DNA from: Ceriagrion tenellum
Lineage: Eukaryota; Arthropoda; Insecta; Odonata; Coenagrionidae
Length of the DNA: 64,000 nt
Direction of reading: 5' to 3'
NCBI GenBank assembly: GCA_963169105.1
Contig: OY720636.1
Span: 140,979,747 to 141,043,746 of the forward strand
Below, piece by piece: positions 46,936 to 57,957 of this stretch. The position numbers were made by a program, and so were the translations under genes. Every line of letters starts with the position of its first letter. The stretch's first letter is position 1. Under the pieces are notes generated by a model. It saw nothing but the letters and a program-made list of their open reading frames with translations, had not been told where the DNA came from and did not search any database.

Positions 46936-48090
46936 ATCTCGTCTGAGAAGCCTACGATCAGTATTTGTCCTTTTAATCCTTACTGTGCCTACAATTGACG
47001 CTTCAAAAATATTAAGCACTCTAGCAATGATTTGAAATACAGAGATCATTATTGTACACAAAAATACACAAATTAAACTTATCCCAAAATACGATGTTTT
47101 TCTCTCATCACTATAAATATTTTATCGTAAATTTATACCTCACACAGTTTACGTATGCCTTTGATAAGTTGAAGCACAATGCGTTTTCAAACGTGAATGT
47201 GTCACATTAAGCTGTAATTTTAATAATTAAATAATTATATACATTACGAGTTGCCTCCGTATGGAACTTACTCTCCATGTCGGTAATCTAACGTACGGTA
47301 GACTGAAATCCATTCCGATTGGTCGATACGGTTCAAGACCACTCATGATTCAAGATAAAATAGAGCCATTCAAGACAAACGGAACTTGATGGTAACGAAG
47401 CCTTTCAAGAACATTCAAGACAAGGTGTCCGCCGTCATGACGTTTCAACTGACGTTAGGTCCATTCGAGTAAGCTTGATTTAGGAGTCTTAAATGGAGTT
47501 TCACGTGAATTTGATGGTGTGTAACGGACTGGGATATCATTTGATGAACCAAAAGCCTTTAGAGGCAGAAGCAGTGCAGAATCTCGGAAAAATTAAGTGA
47601 CTTACTAATATGGAGCTTTTGGCCCTGAATATGAAGGTCAAATATCTGGTTTTAATATTAATTATTAAATTTAAAAAATATAATTAATTATTAAATTAAT
47701 TAAAAGGAGTTTGCATATATTTTCCATAGCATGCATTGGGACTCATATTTTTCATGTATCAAGTAGTATGACGGATTTCACCTTTGACCAAATTAACGAA
47801 TTGCAAGTTTTATTTATTGATAAAGGTTATGTGAAAGTTAAATTTTATTTTTTCTGGAAAAATTAGCAGGGCACAGCGATAGCACAAAATGTATGCTTTA
47901 TCTAGAAATTAACTACTTGGAAAACTGAAATATGTCGACTAAGTAGTAGATTTAAATTTAGAAGTAAGTATAATCTATAAATTTAAGGAGTATGATGTCG
48001 CCATTTGTGTGTGTGTATGTGTGTTTTTTTGTATGTCGCCTGCAAAAAGTCACGAGGTTGATCGTTTGACTCGTCCCTCTCTCTTTGCAG
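46936..48090. other. Unannotated spacer, probable intron end
   Basis: AT-rich, with a simple AT tract near 47650-47710 and a short GTGTGTGTATGTGTG run near 48005. Its right end is a polypyrimidine tract and AG (CCTCTCTCTTTGCAG, to 48090), a strong 3' splice site for the next exon. Confidence 0.5.
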
Positions 48091-48135
48091 TTGTTGTAGG
48101 CCGGTAGGGGGCGCTGGTTTCGGGATGTAGGCAGC
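48091..48135 (+). other. 5' UTR part of coding exon (after splice acceptor)
   Basis: Follows the acceptor TCTCTCTTTGCAG. It contains an in-frame TAG (48097-48099), so the ATG at 48136 is the first in-frame start. The base at -3 is A (GGCAGCATG), favourable for initiation. An upstream non-coding exon is implied but not located. Confidence 0.55.
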
Positions 48136-48249
48136 ATGCGCAGCACTGTCAGCGGCCCAGTGCAGTCCTGCAGCACCACTCTCTCCAGTCCCAAGAAGTA
48201 TGCCGCCGTCCAGCTGCTCACCCGGGAAACTCTCTTTTTCACCGTCGAG
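48136..48249 (+). CDS. ex: First coding exon, similar to the N-terminus of Expanded (FERM domain)
   Basis: ATG at 48136 opens 38 codons, starting MRSTVSGPVQ, ending LTRETLFFTVE, followed by a consensus donor GAG|GTACGTGAG (phase 0). An acceptor lies at 48078-48090. The pattern MR..TVS.P...C......SP..(Y/F).A..LL....L(Y/F)F.V(D/E) is how I remember insect Expanded, the cortical FERM-domain protein that acts upstream of Hippo and Warts and binds Yorkie; its FERM F1 lobe begins here. Codon use is GC-rich, unlike the surroundings, as for real coding DNA. The next exon should start with residues like AKSxVRE but was not found before 64000. Other FERM proteins are the main alternative. Confidence 0.6.
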
Positions 48250-48864
48250 GTACGTGAGGTTCACACGCTTCCTCTTCCAGAGACGGCGGCGAGGAGTAAC
48301 GTATGTGAATGGCAAACTGCGCAGGGGTCGGAAAATATGACTCGCTGAGCAAAAGTTACATATGTCTCGAAGTGAGAACTCTGCAATCGAGTTGCTCGTA
48401 GATTTTTTTCGGGTAGACGACCGAAAATTGGCCATTTTTATATATCATTAAGTGTGGGTCATTGAATGCACATTTTAATTAGTTTTTGTGTCGAAACTAA
48501 GTCCTACTCCGCATTAAATTTAAGTGCATTTGTGTACGCTCTGGAATACATTATAACGGCGGTAATGGAATTCATACCATATTTATATGTTATTTGTTCC
48601 TTTAACCAAATCATATTATGACCAGAATTTTGGGCGTGGTATTTGAAATCAAGGCAAGGTAATATTGAAATGTGTGTTGTCCGAATACTGAACTCGGCGT
48701 GCCTCCTTAAGCACTTGACTGGCGAATGAATGTTCCGTTTGGAGAAAAAAAAATTACAATCAATAAAAATGTTTAGTCACAGTAAAGGTAATACTTTTAT
48801 TATCATGTTTGTTTTTATGTTTCAATTTTTCACAATTTATTTTCATAAAAGTCGTAATTAAAAT
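48250..48864 (+). other. Start of probable first coding intron
   Basis: Begins with GTACGTGAG. No further exon or repeat recognised up to the piggyBac relic. Confidence 0.5.
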
Positions 48865-49055
48865 TTAATTAATTTTTTCTAAATTTGCAGTTCTTGTGTC
48901 GTAATCTTTAAACCACGTTGTCAGGCACAAAGCCACCTCACAATCTGGTCAGCAGAATCTCATTTCCCTCCGCTTCCCTGCTTGGAAGCACAATACACAT
49001 TTTTTGTGGAGAAAGCATTTCTATGAGTGGGTGGAATCGAGTCTATAGTGTCTCT
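48865..49055 (-). pseudogene. piggyBac transposase C-terminal cysteine-rich domain (relic)
   Basis: The minus strand from 49020 reads KCFLHKKCVLCFQAGKRREM, then RFC, a stop, PDCEVALCLTTWFKDYDTR, and ends at TAA 48867-48865. The C..C..C and C..DC..ALC..xWFxxYHT layout is the zinc-binding cysteine-rich tail of piggyBac transposases ('RKRCxVCxxxGKRxETxYxCxxCxxxPALCxxPCFxxYHT'), which binds the terminal repeats. It has one in-frame stop. It lies immediately beyond the N-terminal part at 49149-49860, so most of the catalytic domain is deleted between them. Confidence 0.75.
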
Positions 49056-49148
49056 CAATGAGCCTAGGAGGGGTAGGAGGGTGGAAAAGAACTATTCACC
49101 CTACCCGAGTATGACCGTACTTTGAGAATAAATTTTCTTCCAGAGTAA

Positions 49149-49860
49149 TCATAAATCGTACACATCTGCTTGTAATTGATTCATTTTTATAAGTTTCACT
49201 AGACGTAGTGTCCTTGCCGGTGTAAATTTTAAAATTCCACTCGTAAACCATTTCTCACTCGCACAAAAGAAAGAATTTGATCGCAAACCAGCTGCATTTG
49301 GAAGGAATGAATTACTTCGACGAAAATCGGCCTTTCCACTGGAGTAGAGACTCATCCACCTCTGCTTCTGCTTCAAGGATGTAGAGGGCAGATACTTCTT
49401 TTTCACGTGTTCCCAGGCTGGTAGGATTTTGAAAAGCTTTTTGTTGGGGCAGTCTTCTCCAAATTTTACATTTTCCACAAAATGGAGAAATTTCAGCAGC
49501 AGGTGAAGTATTCTTTCCGTAAAAACTTTTCGAAAGTATGGCGACGAGATGCTCTCCCGTTTCGGACAATAGCTGTGATAGTCGGGCTTCTGTACAATTC
49601 CAATCAAAATAAAAACCTCTGTCAATGTCTTTATTCCGCCTGGGCTTGAGTCACTCCACTCGTGCATCCTTGAGCGCGGTAATAGATCGGGACTATTGTC
49701 CAGAAACTGCTTTGCTTGGAGGTTCCTCTGCTCGGATATCAAGCTACACAATTCATCATCCACAAAGTCTTCGAATATCTCGAAAATACCCTCCTTATTC
49801 TCCAATTGCTTCGTTATCCCACTATTGCCTTCAAAATCGAATCGACTTCGCACGGTTTCG
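49149..49860 (-). pseudogene. piggyBac (DDE_Tnp_1_7) transposase N-terminal part, frameshifted
   Basis: A 234-codon minus frame opens with RFDFEGNSGI (family: FxFxGxxGI), then IFEIFEDFVDDELCSLISEQ (FFxxFFDDELxxLIVxETN), LTEVFILIGIVQKPDYHSYC (FLGLxILMGIxxxPxxxxYW), SSPYFRKVFTERILHLLLKFLHF (PxFxxxMSRxRFxxIxRFLHF) and LFKILPAWEHVKKKYLP (LxKIRPLxDxLxxxF). A frameshift moves VDESLLQWKGRFS (the DE motif with the first catalytic Asp) to the overlapping frame 49312-49569. The original frame resumes with SNSFLPNAAGLRSNSFFCASE (xQYxPxKxxRxGIKxFxLCES). Non-functional; no intact downstream catalytic residues. Confidence 0.85.
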
Positions 49861-52597
49861 TGCGAGCTCCATGTCTGAGGATCCGACGGTTTTCACTGCA
49901 CTTCCTCTACTTCTTATTCAGAGGAACCTATGTCGTTGTGCACAAAAATGTCGTTGCTATTCTCACCCTTATCTCTTGCGTATCTTTCTTCCAAAAGTTC
50001 TTTCGCAAATAGCGTCAGAGGAGGGAGAAGTTTACCTTCCTCTTTTACTACTTGATGCCATTATTAATGGGACTCTTCTAATCAATGCGAAGCTGTGCTT
50101 TCCCGAGGAATGGAACCAATACGAGTTCGCACCGAAATGAACAATTTCGCACCCTTGCTTATTACCTTTTACTCACAGAAAGCTGGCGACTTACTGTGAT
50201 TGTACGCAAAAAAATTTGCACGATTTGCACCCTTGCCAAACGGATTGAACGGTTACCCTTTCCCTGCGGTGGTTGGGAAAGGCCGTCTGGAAGTAGGCGA
50301 TTTGATGTGGGACAGCCACGCGAGCCTCCCACAACCGGCCGAGAAATTCCCTCACCCGGCTACAACCGGGTCTCTCACGAGCGATCATTGTATTTGCTGT
50401 AAATCTCTTGCCCCTTGCTGCTACGTAGCAGCTTTATCAAAGAGCTAGGCTCCTCAGAGGGTCTATATCGCCTTTGATTACCCACTCTGTGGTCTACTCA
50501 AGGTCCTACTCTAACTAAAAAGGATGACAGTGCTGGAATATGGTACTCGCTACACATAGCTGCCTCGGCCGTGTAATGGACACCAGAATGGTGTATGTAA
50601 TGTGCCATGGGACTACTAGTTAAAATAGGATTTAATTACTAAAAACCTAAATCGATATGATGCTATTTTTTCTCTCTTATAGATATCATTGACGAGAATA
50701 GGTATGTAAAGTTTCGCGCAAATCCGTTTGGTGAACATAATTCGCTCCGACCACTCAAACTTCTGGTCCAACCCTGATCCGCCTTTCCGACCACTCCTCC
50801 GAACGATTGCGCTGCCGCCTTGTCGTCCCGCTGTACGGCGTGATTCTCCCGCTCGTTTCGGCGGCACCCCCAAGGAGGGAATTTCCTCATAATCCCCTTC
50901 ATTTTTCCTTGTTCCCTTCGTTCCCCTTTGTTTATTTATTTCTCTGCTTAGATGCGGCTTGTCTAGTTTTTTTCCGCATTCCGTTTGGATGAGTTCGAGC
51001 TTTTGAATTGTTCTCGAGCCTTCCCCCTTTGTTTTATCCTCTCCCCGTGTGTATTCCCCTCAGTGTTTTCCCCATTAAAAGTCTGTTCCCTTTGAGTCAC
51101 TCTTGAAAATTCTAATGCTGAATACTTTATTGGGATTTGAATTCCAAGTACTTGGTGAAACGGGAGCACGTCTCAAGAAATTATCAGTCAGCCTTTCTGC
51201 GATGCTACTCCCGCAGAATTACCTATTTTGGTGGGCCCCAATTTTATTTCTTTTGTCAAATTCTTCAGATTTTTAATCAATTTTCGTAAATGATTTGAGA
51301 ATTTTTGTCCACTTCAAGCTGTCATCTAAAATATGTAATGAGACATGTATGGATATTTGGACATTGGTAATTGATATTATATAATTACGTTAAGAAATTC
51401 CATCTTATTATCACTTGTTAGTCGTTATCTGGGTCTTCCTCAACGCATTTGCCGGTCCCTTAATCAGTTACTCTGTAGTTCCCAGTTAGTATCACTTTTC
51501 GTGAGTGACATCAGTGCCTCTGCTTATTAATTTTTTCTTGGAAGGTCATTCTAATCCAGTGACAGATAAATGCTTCAGGAAAGGTATTAACTAGGGTAAG
51601 AGTTGAATTTATATTGTCAAAACAAATTATAATTCCAGTTTTCATGGGGACAACCAGCTTTTACAGCCAACACGCTTCGGCTTTTTAAGAGGGTGCGGTT
51701 TTTGCTGTCTATACTTTTACGTATTAATTTTAGAACAGCCGATGATTGAAAATGGACATTCGCCAAAATACTAAAGGGTGTTGTAGCGGAGCTCTCGAGG
51801 TGGTGACAGGGAGGCAGTTTGGGCGAATTCGGGGCCCTGGCCGAAGGTAAAACGGTGCTGCCAACACTGTAGCCCACCGAAGATGGCCTGTGACATCCTC
51901 CTTTTCTATCTTGATTACAAAAAAATCTATGAAGCCTATATCCTCTTAAAACTATGTAATTTAAAGTTAAAAGGTTATTCCATGATACAAACAGAATCTG
52001 GTTTTCGTATCACTTTCCAGTATCTAATTCAGCTCTGCTGGAAATGGCTGTTATGTAGCGTATTCTGCGTTATTTTTTAATCTGCGAAATAATTAGTACC
52101 AACTTAACGAACAACCTTTTTACCCATTTATATGTCGTTTAGGCATCGGATGGTGTAAGTAGTTTTTTCATGCTAGCAGGCATCCGAAATAATGAAAATC
52201 CTGGAGGTCTGAAAATGCCTTTTTTCCATTATCCTAAACTGTCTTCTTCAAGCTTCCGTAGCTAGGTATTCTGTTGCATTTCAACTGGTTATAGACCGAA
52301 GAACTGTGTGAGAAAAGGAAATTTAAAGAAGTTTCTTTAATACTGCTAACATAATTACTCATATCGTTGTGGCATGGAGGTGGCATTTGTGTGGGAATTC
52401 CTCTGAATAAATACAGTTTAACGAGCGTGTAAGATGGTTTAATGCAAGGACAAGTAAAATCAATCGAAGCGGAGTGTAATAAGAAAGGTCCTTATATATA
52501 ATCCAAACACCAGGGATTAAATTTGGGCCTAAGAAGTGATTTGATGGTTTTGCGTGGAATTGTAAGATTAATTTTGAATGGCATTGGCATTCATTCA
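49861..52597. other. Unannotated spacer
   Basis: No recognised gene. Frames such as 50085-50402 and 51617-51877 lack domains. It should lie within the putative first coding intron of the 48136 gene. Confidence 0.4.
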
Positions 52598-53035
52598 TTT
52601 TTTCCACGTACAATAAGGGACCATAATAGTTGCGATAGATTAGTTTTAGGATGCTGACTAGGTTTAATAGGTTTTTTTCAGTTGTGCTGAATATCTTAAC
52701 ATGAACTTTAGATACTAACCTCGCATACCATCTCTGGCATGATATACCTTTGCATATTTTATTACCTTGTAGTGCTATTTATTTGTCGCAATAGTAATTA
52801 TAACCATTAATTGTATCTTGAGTAATGTACTGCATGGTAGCATGTTCTTCTACGCATCACTCTCCTGGTTTGTGGCCTGATTGCGTACCGTTGTCCTGAC
52901 TGCTTTTGGCCTGCGCCTGGCATTCGGGGGAACTTGCGTGGCTTTGATTGGAACTGTGATGAGTGCTGCATGCCTGGTGTGGAATCTCCCCGTGCCACGT
53001 ACCCTAGTGGTGGCTTGCACGGTATTTCGTAGATG
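52598..53035 (+). mobile_element. CR1 3' UTR fragment, same subfamily as the 6190 copy
   Basis: Begins TTTTTCCACGTACAATAAGG and continues collinear with 10210-10575 (GACCATAATAGTT, GATACTAACCTC, TACTGCATGGTAGCATGTTC, GAGTGCTGCATGCCTGGTGT). It contains an extra block CTGACTGCTTTTGGCC...GGCATTCGGGGGAAC that is shared with 22120-22170 but missing from the 6190 copy. It ends with CGTAGATG exactly where the N run begins. Confidence 0.9.
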
Positions 53036-53235
53036 NNNNNNNNNNNNNNNNNNNNNNNNNNNNNNNNNNNNNNNNNNNNNNNNNNNNNNNNNNNNNNNNN
53101 NNNNNNNNNNNNNNNNNNNNNNNNNNNNNNNNNNNNNNNNNNNNNNNNNNNNNNNNNNNNNNNNNNNNNNNNNNNNNNNNNNNNNNNNNNNNNNNNNNNN
53201 NNNNNNNNNNNNNNNNNNNNNNNNNNNNNNNNNNN
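53036..53235. other. Assembly gap (200 N)
   Basis: Exactly 200 undetermined bases. It starts within the CR1 terminal GTAGATG repeat, so the missing sequence may include more of that tandem unit. Frames drawn through the N run are meaningless. Confidence 0.98.
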
Positions 53236-55107
53236 GGGAGGGGGACGGGCCGCGTTGGAATGCGCGCCCGATCGCTGTAGCGAAAGGAAGACGCTTTCAC
53301 GAGAGACGCCATTCAGGGAGGGATGTGCTGGCCACGTGGGATGCCAGTGTTGGATGCCCGCAACATTTAGTTTCCCCACTGTGCGATGCTAGACAATTCA
53401 CTCCATTCCTGAATGCTTTATTGCCTATGGGATATATATTAACGTGGGTACCTAGATGGCTGGCTGGTACTAGATACATAGCCGTCATAAGGACAAATAT
53501 CAGTCGGAACGAATGGACTGAATTGTAATTATTTTCCCTTGTAACGTTAGCGGTATCAGTTTACATAAATGCATCGGGACAGGAACGTATTTCTGCGCAA
53601 CGAAACAGTCAGTTCTCTCTGTACTGATTGGATTCCCCGCTGATTGGATCCGGATCATAGTTTTGCCTGCAGGCCTCATACGATACTAGCAATCTTCGTG
53701 GTATTGCGCGTACCGTTGCCCGATATTTTTTTATGTACGGCATCCAGCAAGATTTATTTACAGTCGAAATAAATTTCACTTGCTATACGGGAAAAAGTGC
53801 AATTCGCCGAGGGGAGACATATGAGTATGACGACCCATGTCTAGAAACTTGGCGGTGCAGTTTTTGAGCGCGAAAGTAATGTTTTGATGTATTAATCTAT
53901 GATAGCAAATGTCATATATTCGCAAGGGTATTTTATTTCAAAGGTTTTATTTCACTTGACATATTCGGGAGGCGGCGATGATGCGCGCTGTCGCGCGCGG
54001 AGACTTCAACGCCTGCCGATCGTTCAAGTCCCCACTGTTCCCTTCGCCGTCCGACTGAAAAAAAATGTCTCCCAGAATCCCCGGACCATCGACTGACTCT
54101 CATAGTGGAATCACTCGACTTCGCAGCTACTTAAGACCGTAGTCCTTTGCGGAGCGACCGAGTACGAATGCCGCCTTAAATGAGTCTCGCTTTCATCCGT
54201 AGCAACTAAGGACAAAGCATCTGCACGGATCAACCGACTGACCACGACATCTTTCCCTACCAAGCCATTGATCCCGCTAAACTTTTTACTGCCGGTTCTG
54301 CGCGTTAGTTAGCCCAAGATACGGTCACTGGTAATGTAATAATTTATTTATCATTCAACCGTTATTTAGATTTGACGTTTGAAGTTTTGAAATTTCGCTT
54401 TACTGCATACTTCGCAGCACCACAGTTCGGTAGCTTTAAATTAGTTTCATACTTAGCACTCAACGAAGAGATCAGAAGAGAGGATTATTGATATGCTTGA
54501 GTTGAAAAGAACTGCTAATCACATCTGCGTTTGTCATTGATTTGATGATTTTTAAGTATAGGTGTCATGGATGGTGATTAAATATTTCTGTTACTTTGCG
54601 GTTGAAAAGTATATAGTTTACACCAGTTTAACTATTCACAAATCATTTAGCCGCGGCGATTGTAAACTCTGAAAACCTACAGAATTTTACTTACCGACTG
54701 GTTACCAGACGATTGTCTTGCGCATATCGTTCCATGTATTCGCAGCCGTACTCGCGTCGGTAGCGACGAAACAATATCGGACTGCGGGGCGGGTTGCGTA
54801 TCCTACAGGTGGGGATTTGAACGGTCGCAGGAGGCGGCCGTTGGAGTCTCCGCGAGCGCATCCTCGTTTGCCGTCGCTCGAGGATCGTCCGGAATGAAAA
54901 TTGCCGTCATTTCGTTTCTTGTGGACAGAGGTGTGTGTTGTTTGTAGGGGAAGTGTGGATGGGGAATATTTGGGTTACATTTCTCAGTAGGAACATACCT
55001 GTGAAGGTTGCAGCTATCAGCCGGGGTATAGTGTCAATTTTCGACCATGAAAATCTGGATGGCGTGTTTTTCATGCGGTGTCATTTTCAAGTTTTTTAGT
55101 TTGGAAA
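53236..55107. other. Unannotated spacer
   Basis: GC-moderate patches at 53236-53330, 53965-54280 and 54730-54900. No exon with splice context and no recognised domain. Confidence 0.4.
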
Positions 55108-55185
55108 CTTGGAAGTGTTATCCGTCGAAACTTCGACCGCCGCCAATTATCTTACCCGGTGTTACTCCTGAGAATATCTCACATT
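55108..55185 (+). mobile_element. Penelope-like repeat scrap
   Basis: CCGTCGAAACTTCGACCGCC, TTACCCGGTG and CTGAGAATATCTCAC correspond to ATCGAAACGTTGG, TTACCCGGTG and AGAGAATATTTTAC of the 2085-2250 repeat. The first core half upstream is not recognisable. Confidence 0.5.
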
Positions 55186-56699
55186 TATACTGTAAGACTT
55201 TAATTGAGACAGACAGGCCTCAGAATATCGACTATAAAATGTGACAATTTGCTTCTGCTGTTTTATTTCAAATAGCCTGACAAATATTCAGAAGTATTTA
55301 ACTCTTGGTTCCTGTCACCGCTCTTGGATAGTGATTTTTAAGCTACCTCAATGATGATTGAACCGGACGATTTGAAAAAGTTGTGTCAACCGCCTGACTT
55401 TCACCGAGGTAATCCTTGACCCCAAAGTGATCCCATTAGCTCGCTTATCTCATACTTTCAATGGACGTGCGTGGATGTCGTTTATGTTTCTAAAAATATA
55501 TATAAATTGAAGTTACCTCTTATCGTACAGCCAAAAAGTTTCCATTTTTTTCTTGTACATTTTTTGAAAACGGAGTTAAAAACTCGTACAGAATTACTTC
55601 GGAAAACTACAAAGAACATTCATGATAAAATAGATTTGTGGTTTCATGTGGGTGAGTTGTTGGATAGTAACTCGACCGTATGAAGGGTTGCATGAGTTTT
55701 TCATGTTTGCCCTTGATTCAGGTCACAGCAAGCGTTGCATGGCTAAACGATGCAGAGGAATCGGTAAAATGTTGACCCGCAAGCCTTCATTCATACCAGG
55801 AAAGTTATGTGGAAATATTTCCGCTATCTGGAGCCTATTGGTATTACTCTGTGACTGTTAATTCTCCATCGGCCACGCTAGGCCTTTTCATTGAATCTTC
55901 CTTGAAACTATGCGTCTACGTTCATAGAGTGAAATTTGGTTCCAATTTTGGATCGTTATGTGAATAGGAATGACTTCGGGTCAACACCGTCCCATTGAGA
56001 TTTTACCGCTGCTTTTTATAGCCAACTCTTACAATTCCATTTCGTCTGTTGGCTCTTCTTCCCGAGGGCGCCATGCGTACTGAAATGGAGTGTGGGTACT
56101 TCTTGACAATGCGTAAGACTTTCGCGTAGGATCCATGATGGAGAGTATTAATGTGGGATGACTGCGGGCTCGGCGGGAAAACGACGATGCTTGCGTGTTA
56201 TTTCGACGCGGCGTTTCTCGAGGTAAATCTCGTTTAATAAAGACGTTAAAACGTTAGGCGTTTCAAAAGGCAAATCTCGGCGAGGCATGGCGTTTGACCA
56301 CCACCTCGCAAATTACAAATATTTCATGGAAGCGGAGTTCTCGAGAAACAACTGAATTTAAAACTGAAGGCTCATTGCATGTCACATACCTATGTTGGGT
56401 ATTGTTTCGCTTTCCACTACCGAATTCGGGTCCTTTGCAAATGGTTAAATTTAGGGGAAGTTTTTAATTTGTTTTTCCCCGACATTGCTTGTATCAAATT
56501 ATAAAACAAGCGCCTGTCCCATTTCTCTACCTTTCGTGAGACTGATGATGAAAATACGATTTTTTCCATGAAACTTTTTCCAGAATGCAACCATGCGATT
56601 AAAAAATTCCACGGTCTGAAAACGCTTTCCCTGGCGTAATCCCCAGACCTCATTGAAATGAGTTCGCGCACTTGAGTGCGCGTGATGAAGGTTTGCGTT
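55186..56699. other. Unannotated spacer
   Basis: No supported gene, RNA or repeat. Confidence 0.4.
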
Positions 56700-56795
56700 T
56701 GTCTGCGAAGGTTAATTTAAATGTTAAAAGTTTTAAATTTAATTTAAATGTTTAAATGTTAATTTAAATGTTTAAAAGTTAAATGCGAAGGTTTT
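56700..56795. repeat. AT-rich tandem repeat
   Basis: Variants of TTAATTTAAATGTT repeat several times between two GCGAAGGTT motifs (56706 and 56785), suggesting slippage or duplication of one AT unit. Non-coding. Confidence 0.7.
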
Positions 56796-57689
56796 TTTTG
56801 ACGAAGTTGTCCGCGTTTTGCGTTTCAGCTCGATGCCTTCTTCTTATCGGTCGCGGGGGAAGTAAATCGTCAGTCTCAGCACCTGGCAAAACCTATCATG
56901 CACCTCATCGAAGATAATTAGATTGATTGAGGAATACAAACGCTCTGTTATTTTTTATCTATTTCCCAGAAACTGAACTCGTCAAAAAAAATGCAGGTCA
57001 AGGACGTTGGTGGGAGTGCTTGTGGTGGTGCTGTTGCCCTCGCCCCTCCCCCTTCTTACCCCCCTCCACTCCTCCCCCGTGGAATGGGGGTGTGGAGAAA
57101 GGTGGAGGGGGAGTTAGGGAGGTGGGGGGGGGAGGTGGTGAGGAATGCTTCGGCGACTCTTTTTTTAAAGCGTTTCCCAACGGGTGACGCAACCACGTAT
57201 GAGTGCTTGCTGGTGTATGGTGTCTGAGGGAGTGCGGTGGGGGTTGTGAAGGAAGGGGCGGTGACCCATTGAGGAATAGATATTGAGGGAGCGCATCGTA
57301 GCCAAGGAGGTTAAAATACCTGCAGTGTGTGCGCTGTGATATATTAATATAGAATTAGTTTGCAATCTCGGATAGTTTACTCTCACTAAGGATCGCTCTT
57401 CTCTAATTAGCGTTATAAAAGAATTCACCATGAACTACTACTCTCACTGAAGCAAGAATTGCAAAAATAAATGTTCTTCGAATACCTGTATTTCTTTGTT
57501 ACGCCAAACATCCCGTTAATATTTCTAGAATGGCCAAACTTGCATTTATGTTTTGAATTTGAAAACAATAAGTGGAGTCTTTTGAATCGTCAATAAATTA
57601 AATCGAAATATAAATAATTTTTAACTGTTAACCATAAATTTCCGAAGTGTGGTTCAACCCGGATTCTAGTGTAAAGCCAGTAGATTTCA
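56796..57689. other. Unannotated spacer with GC island
   Basis: 57020-57165 is GC-rich, C-rich then G-rich on the + strand, and could fold on itself. The remainder is AT-rich. No gene supported. Confidence 0.4.
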
Positions 57690-57957
57690 GTATGTTAGCC
57701 GAAGATGAAGAGGCCTCCCAGTTCTTGGCAAGCCTAATCCTCAGATTTTCCCGGTGTATATGCTGGACAAATGTTTCTCGGGTCTTCCACCGGGTGAGTA
57801 GGTCCATGGGACCCAACGATTCGGAGAACGACTTGTCCTCCATCTTCAGGGGGTTCAGCTTCCGAAGCTTCGGGCTATATTTTGTGACCTGTGAATATTT
57901 CAACTTTCTTGCTGATATCTGAACCTGCAACGTTTGGGTAAGGTTCGTCCGCCACAT
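57690..57957 (-). mobile_element. Penelope-like repeat relic with hammerhead-like core
   Basis: Minus strand: CCTGAAGATGGAGGACAAGT then CGTTCTCCGAATCGTTGGG (57850-57812). GGAG.../CUCC can pair between CUGAAGA and GAAUC, a core with changes in both halves. It is followed by CACCCGGTGGAAGACCCGAG and TATACACCGGGAAAATCTGA, the same series as at 2190-2235. The 109-codon minus frame here (57628-57957) is therefore a repeat and not a gene. Confidence 0.6.

Noticed and set aside
47983..48435. 150-codon minus-strand frame overlapping the Expanded-like exon
   Set aside because: It is the shadow of the + strand exon, which has acceptor, start and donor; the minus peptide has no recognised domain.
52807..53528. 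Long frames of 102-215 codons across the N run on both strands
   Set aside because: They exist only because N codons are read as unknown residues; the real parts are CR1 3' UTR and unrecognised sequence.
57628..57957. 109-codon minus-strand frame
   Set aside because: The DNA matches the Penelope-like repeat series at 2135-2250, so it is repeat sequence.
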